Source: Cherax quadricarinatus
Lineage: Eukaryota > Arthropoda > Malacostraca > Decapoda > Parastacidae
Direction: 5' to 3'
DNA: 64,000 nt
Assembly (NCBI RefSeq): GCF_038502225.1
Contig: NC_091311.1
Location: 32,059,716-32,123,715 of the forward strand
Positions 37,480 to 49,563 of the stretch are shown here, in pieces. The notes under the pieces are model-generated. The model saw only the letters and a program-made list of their open reading frames with translations. It was not told where the DNA came from and ran no database searches. The position numbers were made by a program, and so were the translations under genes. Each line of letters begins with the position of its first letter. Position 1 is the stretch's first letter.

Positions 37480-40350
37480 GAAAAGTGGTGGAGAAAAGGG
37501 ACTGCAGAGTGAAAGGTGGAGGAGAGAAAGTGGAGGAGGGAAGGGTGGAAGAGGGAAGGGTGGAGAACGGAAGGGTGGAGGAGAGAAGGGTGAAGGAGGG
37601 AAGGGTGAAGGAGGGAAGGATGGAGGAGGGAAGGGTGAAGGAGGGAAGATTGGAGGAGGGAAGGATGGAGGAGGGAAGGATGGAGGAGGGAAGGGTGAAG
37701 GAGGGAAGATTGGAGGAGGGAAGGATGGAGGAGGGAAGGATGGAGGAGGGAAGGATGGGGGAGGGAAGGGTGGAGGAGGGAAAGGTGGAGGAGGGGAGGA
37801 TGGAGGAGGGAAGGATGGAAGAGGGAAGGATGGAGGAGGGAAAGATGGAGAAGGGAAGGATGGAGGAGGGAAGGGTGGAGGAGGGAAGGGTGGAGGAGGG
37901 AAGGGTGGAGGAGTGAAGGTTGGAGGAGGGAAGGATGGAGGAGGGAAGGGTGAAGGAGGGAAGGATGGAGGAGGAAAGAATGGAGGAGGGAAGGATGGAG
38001 GAGGGAAGGGTGGAGGAGGGGAGGGTGGAGGAGGGAAGGATGGAGGAGGGAAGGGTGGAGGAGGGAAGGGTGGAGGAGGGAAGGGTGGAGGAGGGAAGGA
38101 TGGAGGAGGAAAGAATGGAGGAGGGAAGGATGGAGGAGGGAAGGGTGGAAGAGGGAAGGATGGAGGAGAGAAGGATGGAGGAGGGAAGGGTGGAGGAGGG
38201 AAGGATGGAGTGAAGGGTGGAGGAGGGAAGGATGGAGGAGGGAAGGATGGAGGAGGGAAGGATGGAGGAGGGAAGGATGGAGGAGGGAAGGGTGGAAGAG
38301 GGAAGGATGGAGGAAAGAAGGGTGGAGGAGGGAAGGATGGAGGAGGGAAGAGTGGAGGAGGGAAGGATGGAGAAGGGAAGGATGGAGGAGGGAAGGATGG
38401 AGGAGGGAAGGATGGATGAGTGAAGGTTGGAGGAGGGAAGGATGGAGGAGGGAAGGGTGGAGGAGGGAAGTGTGGAGGAGGGAAGGATGGAGAAGGGAAG
38501 GGTGGAGGAGGGAAGGATGGAGGAGGGAAGGATGGAGGAGGGAAGGGTGGAGGAGGGAAGAGTGGAGGAGGGAAGGGAAGGGTGGAGGAGAGAAGGATGG
38601 AGGAGGGAAGGGTGGAGGAGGGAAGGATGGAGGAGGGAAGGGTGGAGGAGGGAAGGATGGAGGAAGAAAAGTTGGAGGAGGGAAGGGTGGAGGAGGGAAG
38701 GATGGAGGAGGGAAGGGTGGAGGAGAAAAGGTTGGAGGAGGGAAGGGTGGAGGAGGGAAGGATGGAGGAGGGAAGGGTGGAGGAGGGAAGGATGGAGGAG
38801 GGAAGGATGGAGGAGGGAAGGATGGAGGAGGGAAGGATGGAGGAGGGAAGGATGGAGGAGGGAAGGATGGAGGAGGGAAGGATGGAGGAGGGAAGGATGG
38901 AGGAGGGAAGGATGGAGGAGGGAAGGGTGGAGGAGGGAAGGGTGGAGGAGTGAAGGTTGGAGGAGGGAAGGATGGAGGAGGGAAGGATGGAGGAGGGAAG
39001 GATGGAGGAGGGAAGGATGGAGGAGGGAAGGGTGGAGGAGGGAAGGGTGGAGGAGGGAAGGATGGAGGAGGGAAGGGTGGAGGAGGGAAGGATGGAGGAG
39101 GGAAGGGTGGAGGAGGGAAGGGTGGAGGAGGGAAGGATGGAGGAGGGAAGGATGGAGGAGGGAAGGATGGAGGAGGGAAGGATGGAGGAGGGAAGGATGG
39201 AGGAGAGAAGGATGGAGGAGGGAAGGATGGGGGAGGGAAGGGTGGAGGAGGGAAGGGTGGAGAAGGGAAGGGTGGAGGAGGGAAGGGTGGAGGAGGGAAG
39301 GATGGAGGAGGGAAGGATGGAGGAGTGAAGGATGGAGGAGGGAAGGATGGAGGAGGGAAGGGTGGAGGAGGGAAGGGTGGAGGAGAGAAGGTTGGAGGAG
39401 AGAAGGATGGAGGAGGGAAGGGTGGAGGAGGGAAGGATGGAGGAAGAAAAGTTGGAGGAGGGAAGGGTGGAGGAGGGAAGGATGGAGGAGGGAAGGGTGG
39501 AGGAGGGAAGGATGGAGGAGGGAAGGGTGGAGGAGGGAAGGGTGGAGGAGTGAAGGTTGGAGGAGGGAAGGATGGAGGAGGGAAGGGTGGAGGAGGGAAG
39601 GTTGGAGGAGAAAAGGTTGGAGGAGGGAAGGGTGGAGGAGGGAAGGATGGAGGAGGGAAGGGTGGAGGAGGGAAGGGTGGAGGAGTGAAGGTTGGAGGAG
39701 GGAAGGATGGAGGAGGGAAGGGTGGAGGAGGGAAGGGTGGAGGAGTGAAGGTTGGAGGAGGGAAGGATGGAGGAGGGAAGGGTGGAGGAGGGAAGGTTGG
39801 AGGAGAAAAGGTTGGAGGAGGGAAGGGTGGAGGAGGGAAGGATGGAGGAGGGAAGGGTGGAGGAGGGAAGGGTGGAGGAGTGAAGGTTGGAGGAGGGAAG
39901 GATGGAGGAGGGAAGGGTGGAGGAGGGAAGGTTGGAGGAGAAAAGGTTGGAGGAGGGAAGGGTGGAGGAGGGAAGGATGGAGGAGGGAAGGATGGAGGAG
40001 AGAAGGATGGAGGAGGGAAGGATGGAGGAGGGAAGGATGGAGGAGGGAAGGATGGAGGAGGGAAATATGGAGGAGGGAATGTTGGAGGAGGGAAGGGTGG
40101 AGGAGTGAAGGTTGGAGGAGGGAAGCATGGAGGAGGGAAGGGTGGAGGAGGGAAGGTTGGAGGAGAAAAGGTTTTAGGAGGGAAGGGTGGAGGAGGGAAG
40201 GATGGAGGAGGGAAGGATGGAGGAGGGAAGGATGGAGGAGGGAAGGATGGAGGAGGGAAGGATGGAGGAGGGAAGGATGGAGGAGGGAAGGATGGAGGAG
40301 GGAAGGATGGAGGAGGGAAGGATGGAGGAGGGAAGGATGGAGGAGGTAAG
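37480..40350 (+). repeat. 15-bp minisatellite, about 190 copies
   Basis: The unit is ggaggagggaaggat, with ggt, gtt and aag variants. Because 15 is a multiple of three and the unit has no stop on either strand, several frames on both strands stay open for hundreds of codons. The translations are pure pentapeptide repeats (WRREG, MEEGR, GGGKD; LLHPS, SSILP, PPPSF on the minus strand). I annotate it as satellite DNA, not as genes. Confidence 0.97.
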
Positions 40351-40404
40351 TGTGAACACTGGAGACCAGGGTCAGGAGGGCAGGACAATGTAAGAAAATG
40401 ACAG

Positions 40405-40500
40405 GTGGGATGTACCAGGTGCCAGGTACCAGGTACCAGGTACCAGGTACAAGGTGACAGGTACCAGGCACCAGGTGCCAGGTACCAGGTACCAGGTCAG
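40405..40500 (+). repeat. Heptamer repeat (GGTACCA type)
   Basis: Tandem ccaggta units, about a dozen with variants. Each full ggtacc is a palindrome. It follows the 15-bp array. Bases 40,501-40,664 are irregular purine-rich sequence. Confidence 0.93.
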
Positions 40501-40664
40501 GGAGAGATGGTGGGAGTAGACAAGTTAATATATAAGAAAGGTGAAGATGGAGGGAGTGTTGGAGATGGAGTGAAGGACATGGAGTGTAGGGAGGATGGGA
40601 TGCACCGAGGGAGAGACTGAAGGGAAGGGTGAGACACAATGAAGTAAAAGGAATGGTGCTAGGA

Positions 40665-42235
40665 CGTGGGAGGAAGGGAGAGTACTGACAAAGTGAGAAA
40701 GGGAGAGTACTCACTAGGGGAGGAAGGGAGAGTACTGACAAGGTGAGAAAGGGAGAGTACTCACTAGGGGAGGAAGGGAGAGTACTCACTAGGGGAGGAA
40801 GGGAGAGTACTCACTAGGGGAGGAAGGGAGAGTTCTTACAAGGGGAGGAAGGGAGAGTTCCGACAAGGTGAGAAAGGGAGAGTACTCACTAGGGGAGGAA
40901 GGGAGAGTACTGACAAGGGGAGGAAGGGAGAGTACTGACAAGGTGAGAAAGGGAGAGTACTCACTAGGGGAGGAAGGGAGAGTACTCACTAGGGGAGGAA
41001 GGGAGAGTGCTGACAAGGGGAGGAGAGTTCCGACAAGGTGAGAAAGGGAGAGTTCTCACTAGGGGAGGAAGGGAGAGTACTCACTAGAGGAGGAAGGGAG
41101 AGTGCTGACAAGGGGAGAAAGGGAGAATACTGAATAGGGGAGGAAGGGAGAGTACTGAGTAGGGGAGTAACGGAGACTACTGGTAAGGGGAGGAAGGGAG
41201 AGTATTGACAAGGGGAGGAAGGGAGATTACTGACTAGGGGATAAGGGCGAGTACTCACTAGGGAAGGAAGGTAGAGTGCTGACAAGGGGAGGAAGGGAGA
41301 GTTCCGACAAGGGTAGGAAGGGAGAGTACTGACAAAGGGAGAAAGGGAGAGTACTGACAAGGGGACGAAGGGAGAGTATTGACAAGGGGAGGAAGGGAGA
41401 GTACTCACTAGGGGAGGAAGGGCGAGTACTGACAAGGGAAGGAAGGGAGAGTACTGACAAAGGGAGGAAGCGAGAGCACTGACAAAAGGAGGAAGGGAGA
41501 GTACTGATAAGGGGAGGAAAGGTGATTACTGACTAGGGGAGGAAGGGAGAGTACTGACAAGGGGAGGAAGGGAGAGTACTGACAAGAGGAGAAAGGGAGA
41601 GTACTGATAAGGGGAGGAAGGGAGAGTACCGACAAGGAGTAGAAGGGAGAGTACTGACAAAGGGAGGAAGGGAAAGTACTGACAAGGGGAGGAAGAGAGA
41701 GTACTGATAAGGGGAGGAAGGGAGAGTACTGATAAGGGGTGGAAGGGAGAGTACTCACTAGGTGAGGAAGGGAGAGTACTCACTAGGGGAGGAAGGGAGA
41801 GTACTCACCAGGGGAGGAAGGAAGAGTACTCACTAGGGGAGGAAGGGAGAGTACTCACCAGGGGAGGAAGGGAGAGTTCTCACTAGGGGAGGAAGGGAGA
41901 GTACTCATTAGGGGAGGGAGGGAGAGTACTCACTAGGGGAGGAAGGGAGAGTTCTCACTAGGGGTGGAAGGGAGAGTACTCTAGGGGAGGAAGGAGAATA
42001 CTCATTAGGGGAGTACTCACTAGGGAGGGAGAGTACTCACTAGGGGAGGTACTCACTAGAGGAGAATACTCACTAGGGGGTAGGGGAGGAAGGGAGAGTA
42101 CTCACTAGGGGAGGAAGGGAGAGTACTCACTAGGGGAGGAAGGGAGAGTACTCACTAGGGGAGGAAGGGAGAGTACTCACTAGGGGAGGAAGGGAGAGTA
42201 CTCACTAGGGGAGGAAGGGAGAGTACTCACTATGG
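40665..42235 (+). repeat. 25-bp minisatellite, about 60 copies
   Basis: The unit contains gtactcactaggggaggaag and ggaga; gtactcac recurs exactly 25 bases apart (42,123 and 42,148). Left copies mix actcactagg and actgacaagg types; right copies (42,070-42,235) are nearly uniform. The minus-strand peptides around [14 protein letters not shown] are frame by-products. Confidence 0.95.
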
Positions 42236-42352
42236 GAAAGAATGCATTAAAGAGACGGAGATGGAGGAATAGGAGGAAGACGGGAGAGGTGGATTTAAAA
42301 GAATTGAGAAATATTAAGAGACAAAAGTAAAGAAAGACTTGTTAAAGTATAC

Positions 42353-42402
42353 TGAGAGAGAGATAGATAGATAAATAGATAGATAGATAGATAGATAGAG
42401 AG

Positions 42403-42472
<70 letters not shown>
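42353..42472 (+). repeat. (GATA)n/(GA)n microsatellite
   Basis: Gata repeats change into a pure GA run at about 42,420-42,470. From 42,473 to 42,960 there is unique-looking sequence, with a short phrase gaccgaaacgtcggtga that I recall from decapod dispersed repeats. Confidence 0.95.
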
Positions 42473-42961
42473 AGGTAGGTGAAGGCTTGCATGGTTGGGT
42501 GTTCGCCCAGACAAAGGCTGTCGCTCAAGGGACATGGCTGGTGCGGACAGATTTTCATCTCACATCATGGCGACAACCTTTTGTGGGAGGCTGTCTAGCT
42601 CTCAGCATCCTTATTTACATCTCGCCCTCACACCCTCAGCATCCACCCCTCATCACCCCAGGGTTCATCACAACACGCGGACCGAAACGTCGGTGAAGAG
42701 CCCTCTTCAAAGTGTGGTGGGTTCATATGTTGAGTGGATGGTGAGGCGGAAACGCAAATAACCAAGATAAAGTCGAGCCCAGAAGCGCAGGAAGATACAC
42801 TTAGGAAGTGACCGAAATGAAGACAAAAAGAGCGAGGTGACGCGAGCCATCAAGTGATGCTGAGAAAGGAAGGGTGTAAAATACACATGTAAGCTCCCTT
42901 TTCACTATACACTAAGATCAGACAGAAAAAAACCCTATTTACAACGTTTGTTTGAATATTC

Positions 42962-42962
<1 letters not shown>

Positions 42963-43004
<42 letters not shown>
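42963..43004 (+). repeat. (TC)n microsatellite
   Basis: Pure TC dinucleotide repeat followed by a decayed continuation to about 43,030. Confidence 0.95.
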
Positions 43005-43006
<2 letters not shown>

Positions 43007-43182
43007 ACCCCTCTCTCTCTGTCTCTCTCTCCGTCTGGTGTTTGTTCCACCCCCCCACAGTTCATTTACACTCCGCGATACAGAACGACAGACGTCCAGA
43101 TTATTGTGACATTATCCTCTGATCTTCACAGAATAATGACCAGAGGAAAATTATGTTAGATTCTTTTATTGTATACTTTAAT

Positions 43183-43675
43183 AAGTGAGCAGTAGCAACA
43201 GTAGCATCAGTAGCAGTAGCAGCAGCAACAATAGCAGCAGTAACAGCAGTAGCAGCAGCAGTAACAGCAGCAGCAGAAACAGTAGTACAGCAGCAGTAGC
43301 AGTAGCAGCAGTACCAGCAGCAGTAGAAACAGTAGTACAGTAGTAGCAACAGCACTAGCAGCAGCAGTAACAGCAGCAGCAGCAGTAATAGCAGTACCAG
43401 CAGCAGTAACTGCAGTAGCAGTAGCAGAAGTAACAGCAGCAGCAGCAGTAACAACAGCAACAGCAGCAGTATCAGTAACAGCAGCAGCAGTAGCAGCGGA
43501 AGTAAAAGCAGGAGAAGCAGTAGCAGCACAACAACAGCAGTAGCAGTAACAGTAGCAGTAACAAGAGCAGCAACAGCAGCAGCAGTATCAATAACAGTAG
43601 CAGCAACAGTAACAGCAGTAGGAGCAGCAGCAGCAACAGTAACAGCAGCAGCAGCAACAACAACAACAGCAGCAG
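43183..43675 (+). repeat. CAG/TAG/CAA-type trinucleotide repeat, left half
   Basis: About 490 bases of agc/agt/aac triplets. It stops exactly at the LTR element at 43,676 and resumes at 47,247, so it is one microsatellite split by the insertion. Long leucine- or serine-rich frames over it are not genes. Confidence 0.95.
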
Positions 43676-44556
43676 TGTCATGTAGGGGGGTATTAGAATG
43701 AATGGGAAATAAGTGGGGAATATGGGAGTAAGGGATTATGTAGGGAGGGGAGAGGCAGGCGAGGTGGTAGGAGACTGGTATGCGGAGGTAGGTAGGTAGG
43801 TAATGACAGGTCAGTGGTGACCACCACGACACACTCACTACGCTACTCACTAACATATGCCTCGCCCACTCTTCACTCATATAAACATAATAAAATATGA
43901 GAAATAGAATAGCTAATAAAGGGGACAGTGAATATTACTATTCTACTCAACCACAGTTTATTATTAAGTCTTTGTACAATAATATATTTGGGAACAGGAG
44001 TACATTGTGGTTTAGACAAATGGGATGGCACACATAAGCAGTGAGACAGGAAATACAATCAACTTGACGAAAATGAATATAACTTCACAATATAGCACAG
44101 AGGACAGTTCACTACAGGAACTAAGCCACAGGTCCCAAGACCTACACAGCACGAGTAATGCGCCAAGCCAGTACTCTGCCCAATGCCTCCAACAGTCTCC
44201 TCCAGAGACTTCAGCAGCCTTCTCCCGAGCCCTGCACCCCAGCAGCAGCTCCGCTCGAAGTCTCAGCTCAGGAGCTCTGCACCCAGGCCAGAGCCGGAAT
44301 CTCTGCTCAGGAGCTCTGCATCCCAGCAGCAGCTCCGCTCGAATCTCGATCATGCTCTTCCTTGGGCTTTTATGGTGGTCCAAGCACCCTCCACAACCAC
44401 GTGTTGCGACCTGACGCCTAGGTCTGGAGGCGTCAAGAACAAAGACCTCAGACGTGGGCGTGGCTACAGACGCCTGCCAAGGCAAAGGTGTGACCATATA
44501 ATTGGTCAAATTAGGTCTCCCCAGAGACCTCACAAGCCCAACTGGACTACATCACA
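43676..44556 (-). repeat. 3' LTR of the non-autonomous element
   Basis: 881 bases, matching 46,371-47,246 closely apart from a divergent stretch in the first 100 bases (plus-strand order). On the minus strand it has an ATAAAAG-type TATA box at 44,374-44,367 and an AATAAA-type polyadenylation signal at 43,963-43,958. It contains an internal direct repeat of about 70 bases built on cccagcagcagctccgctcg. Confidence 0.88.
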
Positions 44557-44572
44557 TCCCCCTTTCTCCCCC
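44557..44572 (-). other. Polypurine tract of the non-autonomous LTR element
   Basis: On the minus strand gggggagaaaggggga lies directly before the LTR start tgtgatgtag. This is the expected primer site for plus-strand DNA synthesis. Confidence 0.85.
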
Positions 44573-46352
44573 AGTTTAAAATATCTGAGAACTAGGACAA
44601 TTTGTCCTAGTTATTAGACTATTTTAATCCTAACCCCAATTAAATCTATTACAATACAAAGACAAATTATACATAATACAAAATTATTCAATTACATATA
44701 TTTCCCTCAACCTCCTCAACTACCACAAGGCAGCATAATCAGTACCTCTGGCAGTTGGCCAGCATAACAGTTGGTCTCTGGTGCAAAGCCTCCACCTTAC
44801 CCGTCATTTCTCCTTAAACCTAAATATCGGGCTCCCAGTGCCTTCCCTACTTCTACTAGAAATGCACTAGCCAATGCTAGTCACCCTCGCACGTTAACCA
44901 TTGGGCCAAACCTCCTCTAGGCTTCTATGGCGTGGAAAACTGCTCCAACGGGTTGCATTCTTTCAAGTAACTCCAACTGGACCACTTCACGACCACCAAG
45001 GTCGCATTTTCGGCACACTTCACATGCACACTACAACATCTGAAAATCGAGACAGGGCAGGCATCGCAGCTAAGACCCTCCATTATCCCTATGCCACTAC
45101 TAGAGGTTCACTGGCCTCATAAAACAAGGCAGGCCATAATCACTGGACCGTATTCAAGGTCACCTTATTTCACACAGGTAACACTAACACTTCTGGCAAG
45201 TCAAAGTAGGCTGGGGACATCTCACACTCTTAATTGTCTCTCATGGCTGGCAGGGCATCCCGCATACCTGTCGTACCGGTCGACCAACAAGGCAGGACAC
45301 CTCCATACCGCCCTTGAAAGCAGGCTGGTCCCAGCAGCTGGAGTCCATCTCCGCGGCTCACGTCCTTCCACATCTCCGAGGATGGCAACTCCTTCATAGT
45401 AGATTCTCCTCTCCTGGCACACCAGCCAGAATCCCTCACACACCACTGCAGCATCACCGCCATCTCCTCCTCTTGAGCTAGGCAGCATCGCAGCATCACA
45501 GCACGGCCGTATCACAGCAGAATACAGCACGGCCACAGCATCGCAGCACGGTCCCAGCATCACAGCACGGCCGCAGCATCTCAGCATCACCGCACGACCG
45601 CAGCATCTCAACATCACAGCACGGCCGCATCACAGCCCGGCCACAGCATAGCAGACAGCATCACAGCACAGCCACAGCATGCCGACAGCATCACAGCAGC
45701 CGACATCAGCAGTAGCAGGCTATGGTCAGTTGCTCGAGGTGAGGTGAGGTCACTTCAGGTCATCAACAGCAGGTGCGGTCACCCATCCCTGGCAACTGCG
45801 GGTAACTGGCGGTCCGCAGGTAATGGTCACAGAGGCTGGGTGACGCAGACAGACACCCACTACACTGGATGACAGACCAGGGCAGCAATACATCTACTGG
45901 GGCACATCAGCTGGGTGACTGGGCATATCAGCTGGGTGACTGGGCACATCAGGTGGACAGCAATCATAGGCAACTCTTCAATGGGTGACAGTTGTGGGTA
46001 AGTCTTCCAAGTCGGGCTGGGTGACTTCTCATTCCTCTGTAAATATTCAATTTCGGCCAGTAATTGCTTCCCCCAAAAGTCTCACACAAATACTGATATT
46101 CTCCACCATTTATCTCAAACCAACAACCAACTCCACCAAATGTAATATTACACCCAAACAATTATTTAGACCCACCGTCAAAAAAGGACAGTTAAGGTCA
46201 CTAGGATTATAATATCATACAGATATTCACTTTAGATTTTACACACACAAGAAAAAAAAAAGTGGTAGCAAATGGTAGCATAACGAGTATAACCGAGCAG
46301 TCAAAAATAAGGCACATGGGACTGGTTCCTACTATAAAAATAATAAGAACCA
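44573..46352 (-). other. Non-coding interior of the LTR element
   Basis: No protease, RT or integrase motif is visible in any frame. Near 44,595-44,617 aactaggacaatttgtccta is part of a palindrome. At 45,480-45,700 there is a cagcatcacagcacggccg repeat. The longest minus frame (45,617-45,222) is mostly this repeat and is not recognisable. Confidence 0.75.
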
Positions 46353-46370
46353 CCACCACACCTGACACCA
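46353..46370 (-). other. Primer-binding site of the non-autonomous LTR element
   Basis: On the minus strand tggtgtcaggtgtggtgg begins directly after the LTR end. TGG fits the CCA end of a tRNA. Which tRNA cannot be settled by eye. Confidence 0.75.
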
Positions 46371-47246
46371 TGTCATGTAGGGGGGTAATGATTGCGGGAA
46401 TATGGGAGTAGGGGGTATCGTAGGCAGGGGCGAGGCAGGCGAGGTGATAGGAGTGAGATGATTAGCGGAGGTAGGTAGGTAGGTAATGACAGGTCAGTGG
46501 TGACCACCACGACACACTCACTACGCTACTCACTAACATATGCCTCGCCCACTCTTCACTCATATAAACATAATAAAATATGAGAAATAGGAATAGCTAA
46601 TAAAGGGGACAGTGAATATTACTATTCTACTCAACCACAGTTTATTATTAAGTCTTTGTACAATAATATATTTGGGAACAGGAGTACATTGTGGTTTAGA
46701 CAAATGGGATGGTACACATAAGCAGTGAGACAGGGAAATACAATCAACTTGACGAAAATGAATATAACTTACAATATAGCACAGAGGACAGTTCACTACA
46801 GGAACTAAGCCACAGGTCCCAAGACCTACACAGCACGAGTAATGCGCCAAGCCAGTACTCTGCCCAATGCCTCCAACAGTCTCCTCCAGAGACTTCAGCA
46901 GCCTTCTCCCGAGCCCTGCACCCCAGCAGCAGCTCCGCTCGAAGTCTCAGCTCAGGAGCTCTGCACCCAGGCCAGAGCTTCGCAGGAATCTCTGCTCAGG
47001 AGCTCTGCATCCCAGCAGCAGCTCCGCTCGAATCTCTCGATCATGCTCTTCCTTGGGCTTTTATGGTGGTCCAAGCACCCTCCACAACCACGTGTTGCGA
47101 CCTGACGCCTAGGTCTGAGGCGTCAAGAACAAAAGACCTCAGACGTGGGCGTGGCTACAGACGCCTGCCAAGGCAAGGTGTGACCATATAATTGGTCAAA
47201 TTAGGTCTCCCCAGAGACCTCACAAGCCCAGCTGGACTACATCACA
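46371..47246 (-). repeat. 5' LTR of the non-autonomous element
   Basis: 876 bases, the partner of 43,676-44,556. The TATA-like box is at 47,065-47,058. The terminal part next to the primer-binding site differs most from the other LTR. Confidence 0.88.
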
Positions 47247-47403
47247 GCAGCAGCAGCAGCAGTAACAGCAGCAGAAGCAGTAGCAACAGCAACAACAGCA
47301 GTAGCAGTAACAGCAGCAGTAGAATCAGACAGCAACAGCAACAGCAACAATAGCAGCAACAGTAACAGCAGCAGCAACAACAACAACAACAACAACAGCA
47401 GCA
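47247..47403 (+). repeat. CAG/CAA-type trinucleotide repeat, right half
   Basis: Continuation of 43,183-43,675 after the inserted element. From 47,404 to 48,150 no feature is recognised. Confidence 0.95.
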
Positions 47404-48151
47404 GCTGAACACACAAAACTCGCATTGAAATGCTCATCTTTTGTACATATTTAATTCACCGTCAAAAACCCAAGTCTTTCAAAAATCTTTTACAAGAAAA
47501 ATCTGTTGATATTTTACATTGTTTGTTGTAAGCTGCTTTACACTGCATTAAAATACACGTATTTAAAAGATACAGTTGTAAATATTTATCAAAGGCGAAC
47601 AACTTCATGTCACCTGAGAATAAACGGAGGTCGAAAGCCTTGGACGAGAATTTTTTTTTTAATGCCTAACTAACAATTTGGTTCACGGAATCTCGAGACA
47701 GATAAGCTGAATGTTCCATGTGAAACACTGATATAATCTCTGGTGTCTCGCGCACGCGCAGGAAAAGCCCGAGATAACATCCTAAGAGGCAAAATATAGC
47801 CAACAAACTCTGGGAAAGGACACTTACGTACAGTTCAAGACGTTTGTTAGAGGGAATGTTTCGCCACGAGTGGCTTCATAAGTGTTTTTTTCCCATAACT
47901 TACCGGTATCACCATACCACTTTTTTCACGTTTCCAGCAAGGTGTCCACGATGAGCGGGTGACCATGAGCAAATCGAGTTACTCGCATCTTCCCGTGACG
48001 TTTCCAGTATTAAGACCAAAAGAAAAAAATGCAATTTTGTGATTAAAAATGTTTGAAGGTCAATAAAGAAAATGATTTATGGTTTGCTTTAATATCATGG
48101 TTTCTTGTTGACGCTAAAAAATTTCTGGCAGAACCCGGAGGAATAAGGCTA

Positions 48152-48292
<141 letters not shown>

Positions 48293-49081
48293 TTTTTTAT
48301 ATGTATTCCTCATCGGAAGTAATTGATAAAGTTCTTGGTGGCGTAATATATCTTCACTGAAGTATCTTAACCTTGTACAGCAGTATCATTTATTTAAATT
48401 TATAATAATAAACAGAATAAATGCAAATCTACGTCAATGCTAACTGAAATGATTAAGGAGCACCAAAGAAGATAAGAAGGCCTAGTAATCGAACACAAAA
48501 GGCTCCACACTACCTAAACATACCACCGAGCGAGCATAATGTTACAAAACACACACTGTAAACATCGGCTTTATACACCAAAAGGTGCTATCTAACGAGG
48601 AGTCGCTACGTGTAACAATCAAGGGGAGAGTGTCAGGAGGCCTGTTATCAGCAGCGGGTGAGGAAGGGCCAGTCTAGGGGGTATCGAACCATAGGGGGGA
48701 AAGGAGAAAGGGGGTAGCGATGGGGCCGTCAGCCTGGTGGGCTGACAGGTCCAGCTGACAAGATAAGGCAGAAGTGCGGACACCCCCCTGACACTGGCCC
48801 ACAATTAAGATGGAAACCTGATATATCCACCATATAATTAGACGACATCACGTCCGAATAATGATGATACTGGATATCCGTTTAAGCTAGAGATTTATAC
48901 CTACAACGGGACTCAGGAGGAATGGTGCTGAGTGATGCCACGAAGATGGCGTGGGTGTTGTGATATTTAACAAAATTAATGACACCAGCAATGTGCTGCT
49001 ACTTTATGCGATATGATAGTTACATTGTGGCTTTCATACATAAGATAATGAGCTAGAACAGTGAGTACATCGTTTTGTCAG

Positions 49082-49517
49082 CTATTCTAATATTGGTTCA
49101 GTACCTACCTTTGATATATCTTTGATGAGTTTCAAGAGTTTTCTACTCCCGGAGCCCAGCCTTGGGCCAGGCTTATCTGGTGCTTGCCTGGTCAACCAGG
49201 CTGTTGCTCTTGGTGGCCCGCTGGCCCTCATATCCGTTGCGGCCTGGTTGATCTGACACCTGGTGAAGATACTTGTCCAGTTTCCGCTTGAAGACTTGTA
49301 CACCTGTTCCGGCAGTGTTTGTGATATCTTCTGGTAAGATGCTGAATAATCTAGGGACACGAATGTTGATGCAATGCTCCCTTATTGTGCTCGATGCGCC
49401 CCTACTTTTCACTGAGTTTATTTTGCACTTCCCATATCTCTCACTCCAGTGAGAGATATGGAAAGTGTGCAGGTTTGAGACAAGGCCCTTAAATGCTTTC
49501 CAGGTATATATCATCAT

Positions 49518-49563
<46 letters not shown>

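Larger units (their letters stand above)
43676..47246 (-). mobile_element. Non-autonomous LTR retrotransposon (3.57 kb)
   Basis: Two direct repeats of 881 and 876 bases flank an 1,814-base interior without gag or pol. Both repeats begin tg and end ca on the plus strand. The interior starts with a pyrimidine run (44,557-44,572) that is a polypurine tract on the minus strand, and ends with a sequence reading tggtgtcaggtgtggtgg on the minus strand next to the right LTR, a good primer-binding site. The element is thus in minus orientation. It lies inside a CAG-type repeat with gcag on both sides (43,672-43,675 and 47,247-47,250), compatible with a 4-5 bp target-site duplication. It needs enzymes from another element to move. 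Confidence 0.88.

Noticed and set aside
38416..40401. Plus-strand ORFs of 640-661 codons (WRREG, GGGKD repeats)
   Set aside because: Same 15-bp satellite in other frames; no coding signal.
36458..40789. Very long minus-strand ORFs (up to 1,443 codons), rich in LLHPS, SSILP or PPPSF
   Set aside because: They read the 15-bp and neighbouring minisatellites; several frames on both strands are open at once and no non-repeat domain is present.
43101..43880. Leucine/alanine-rich ORF over the CAG-type repeat
   Set aside because: Homopolymeric peptide from a trinucleotide repeat; all three phases give similar runs.
45222..45617. 131-codon minus ORF inside the non-autonomous LTR element
   Set aside because: Much of it reads a local cagcatcacagcacggccg repeat; no gag or pol motif.
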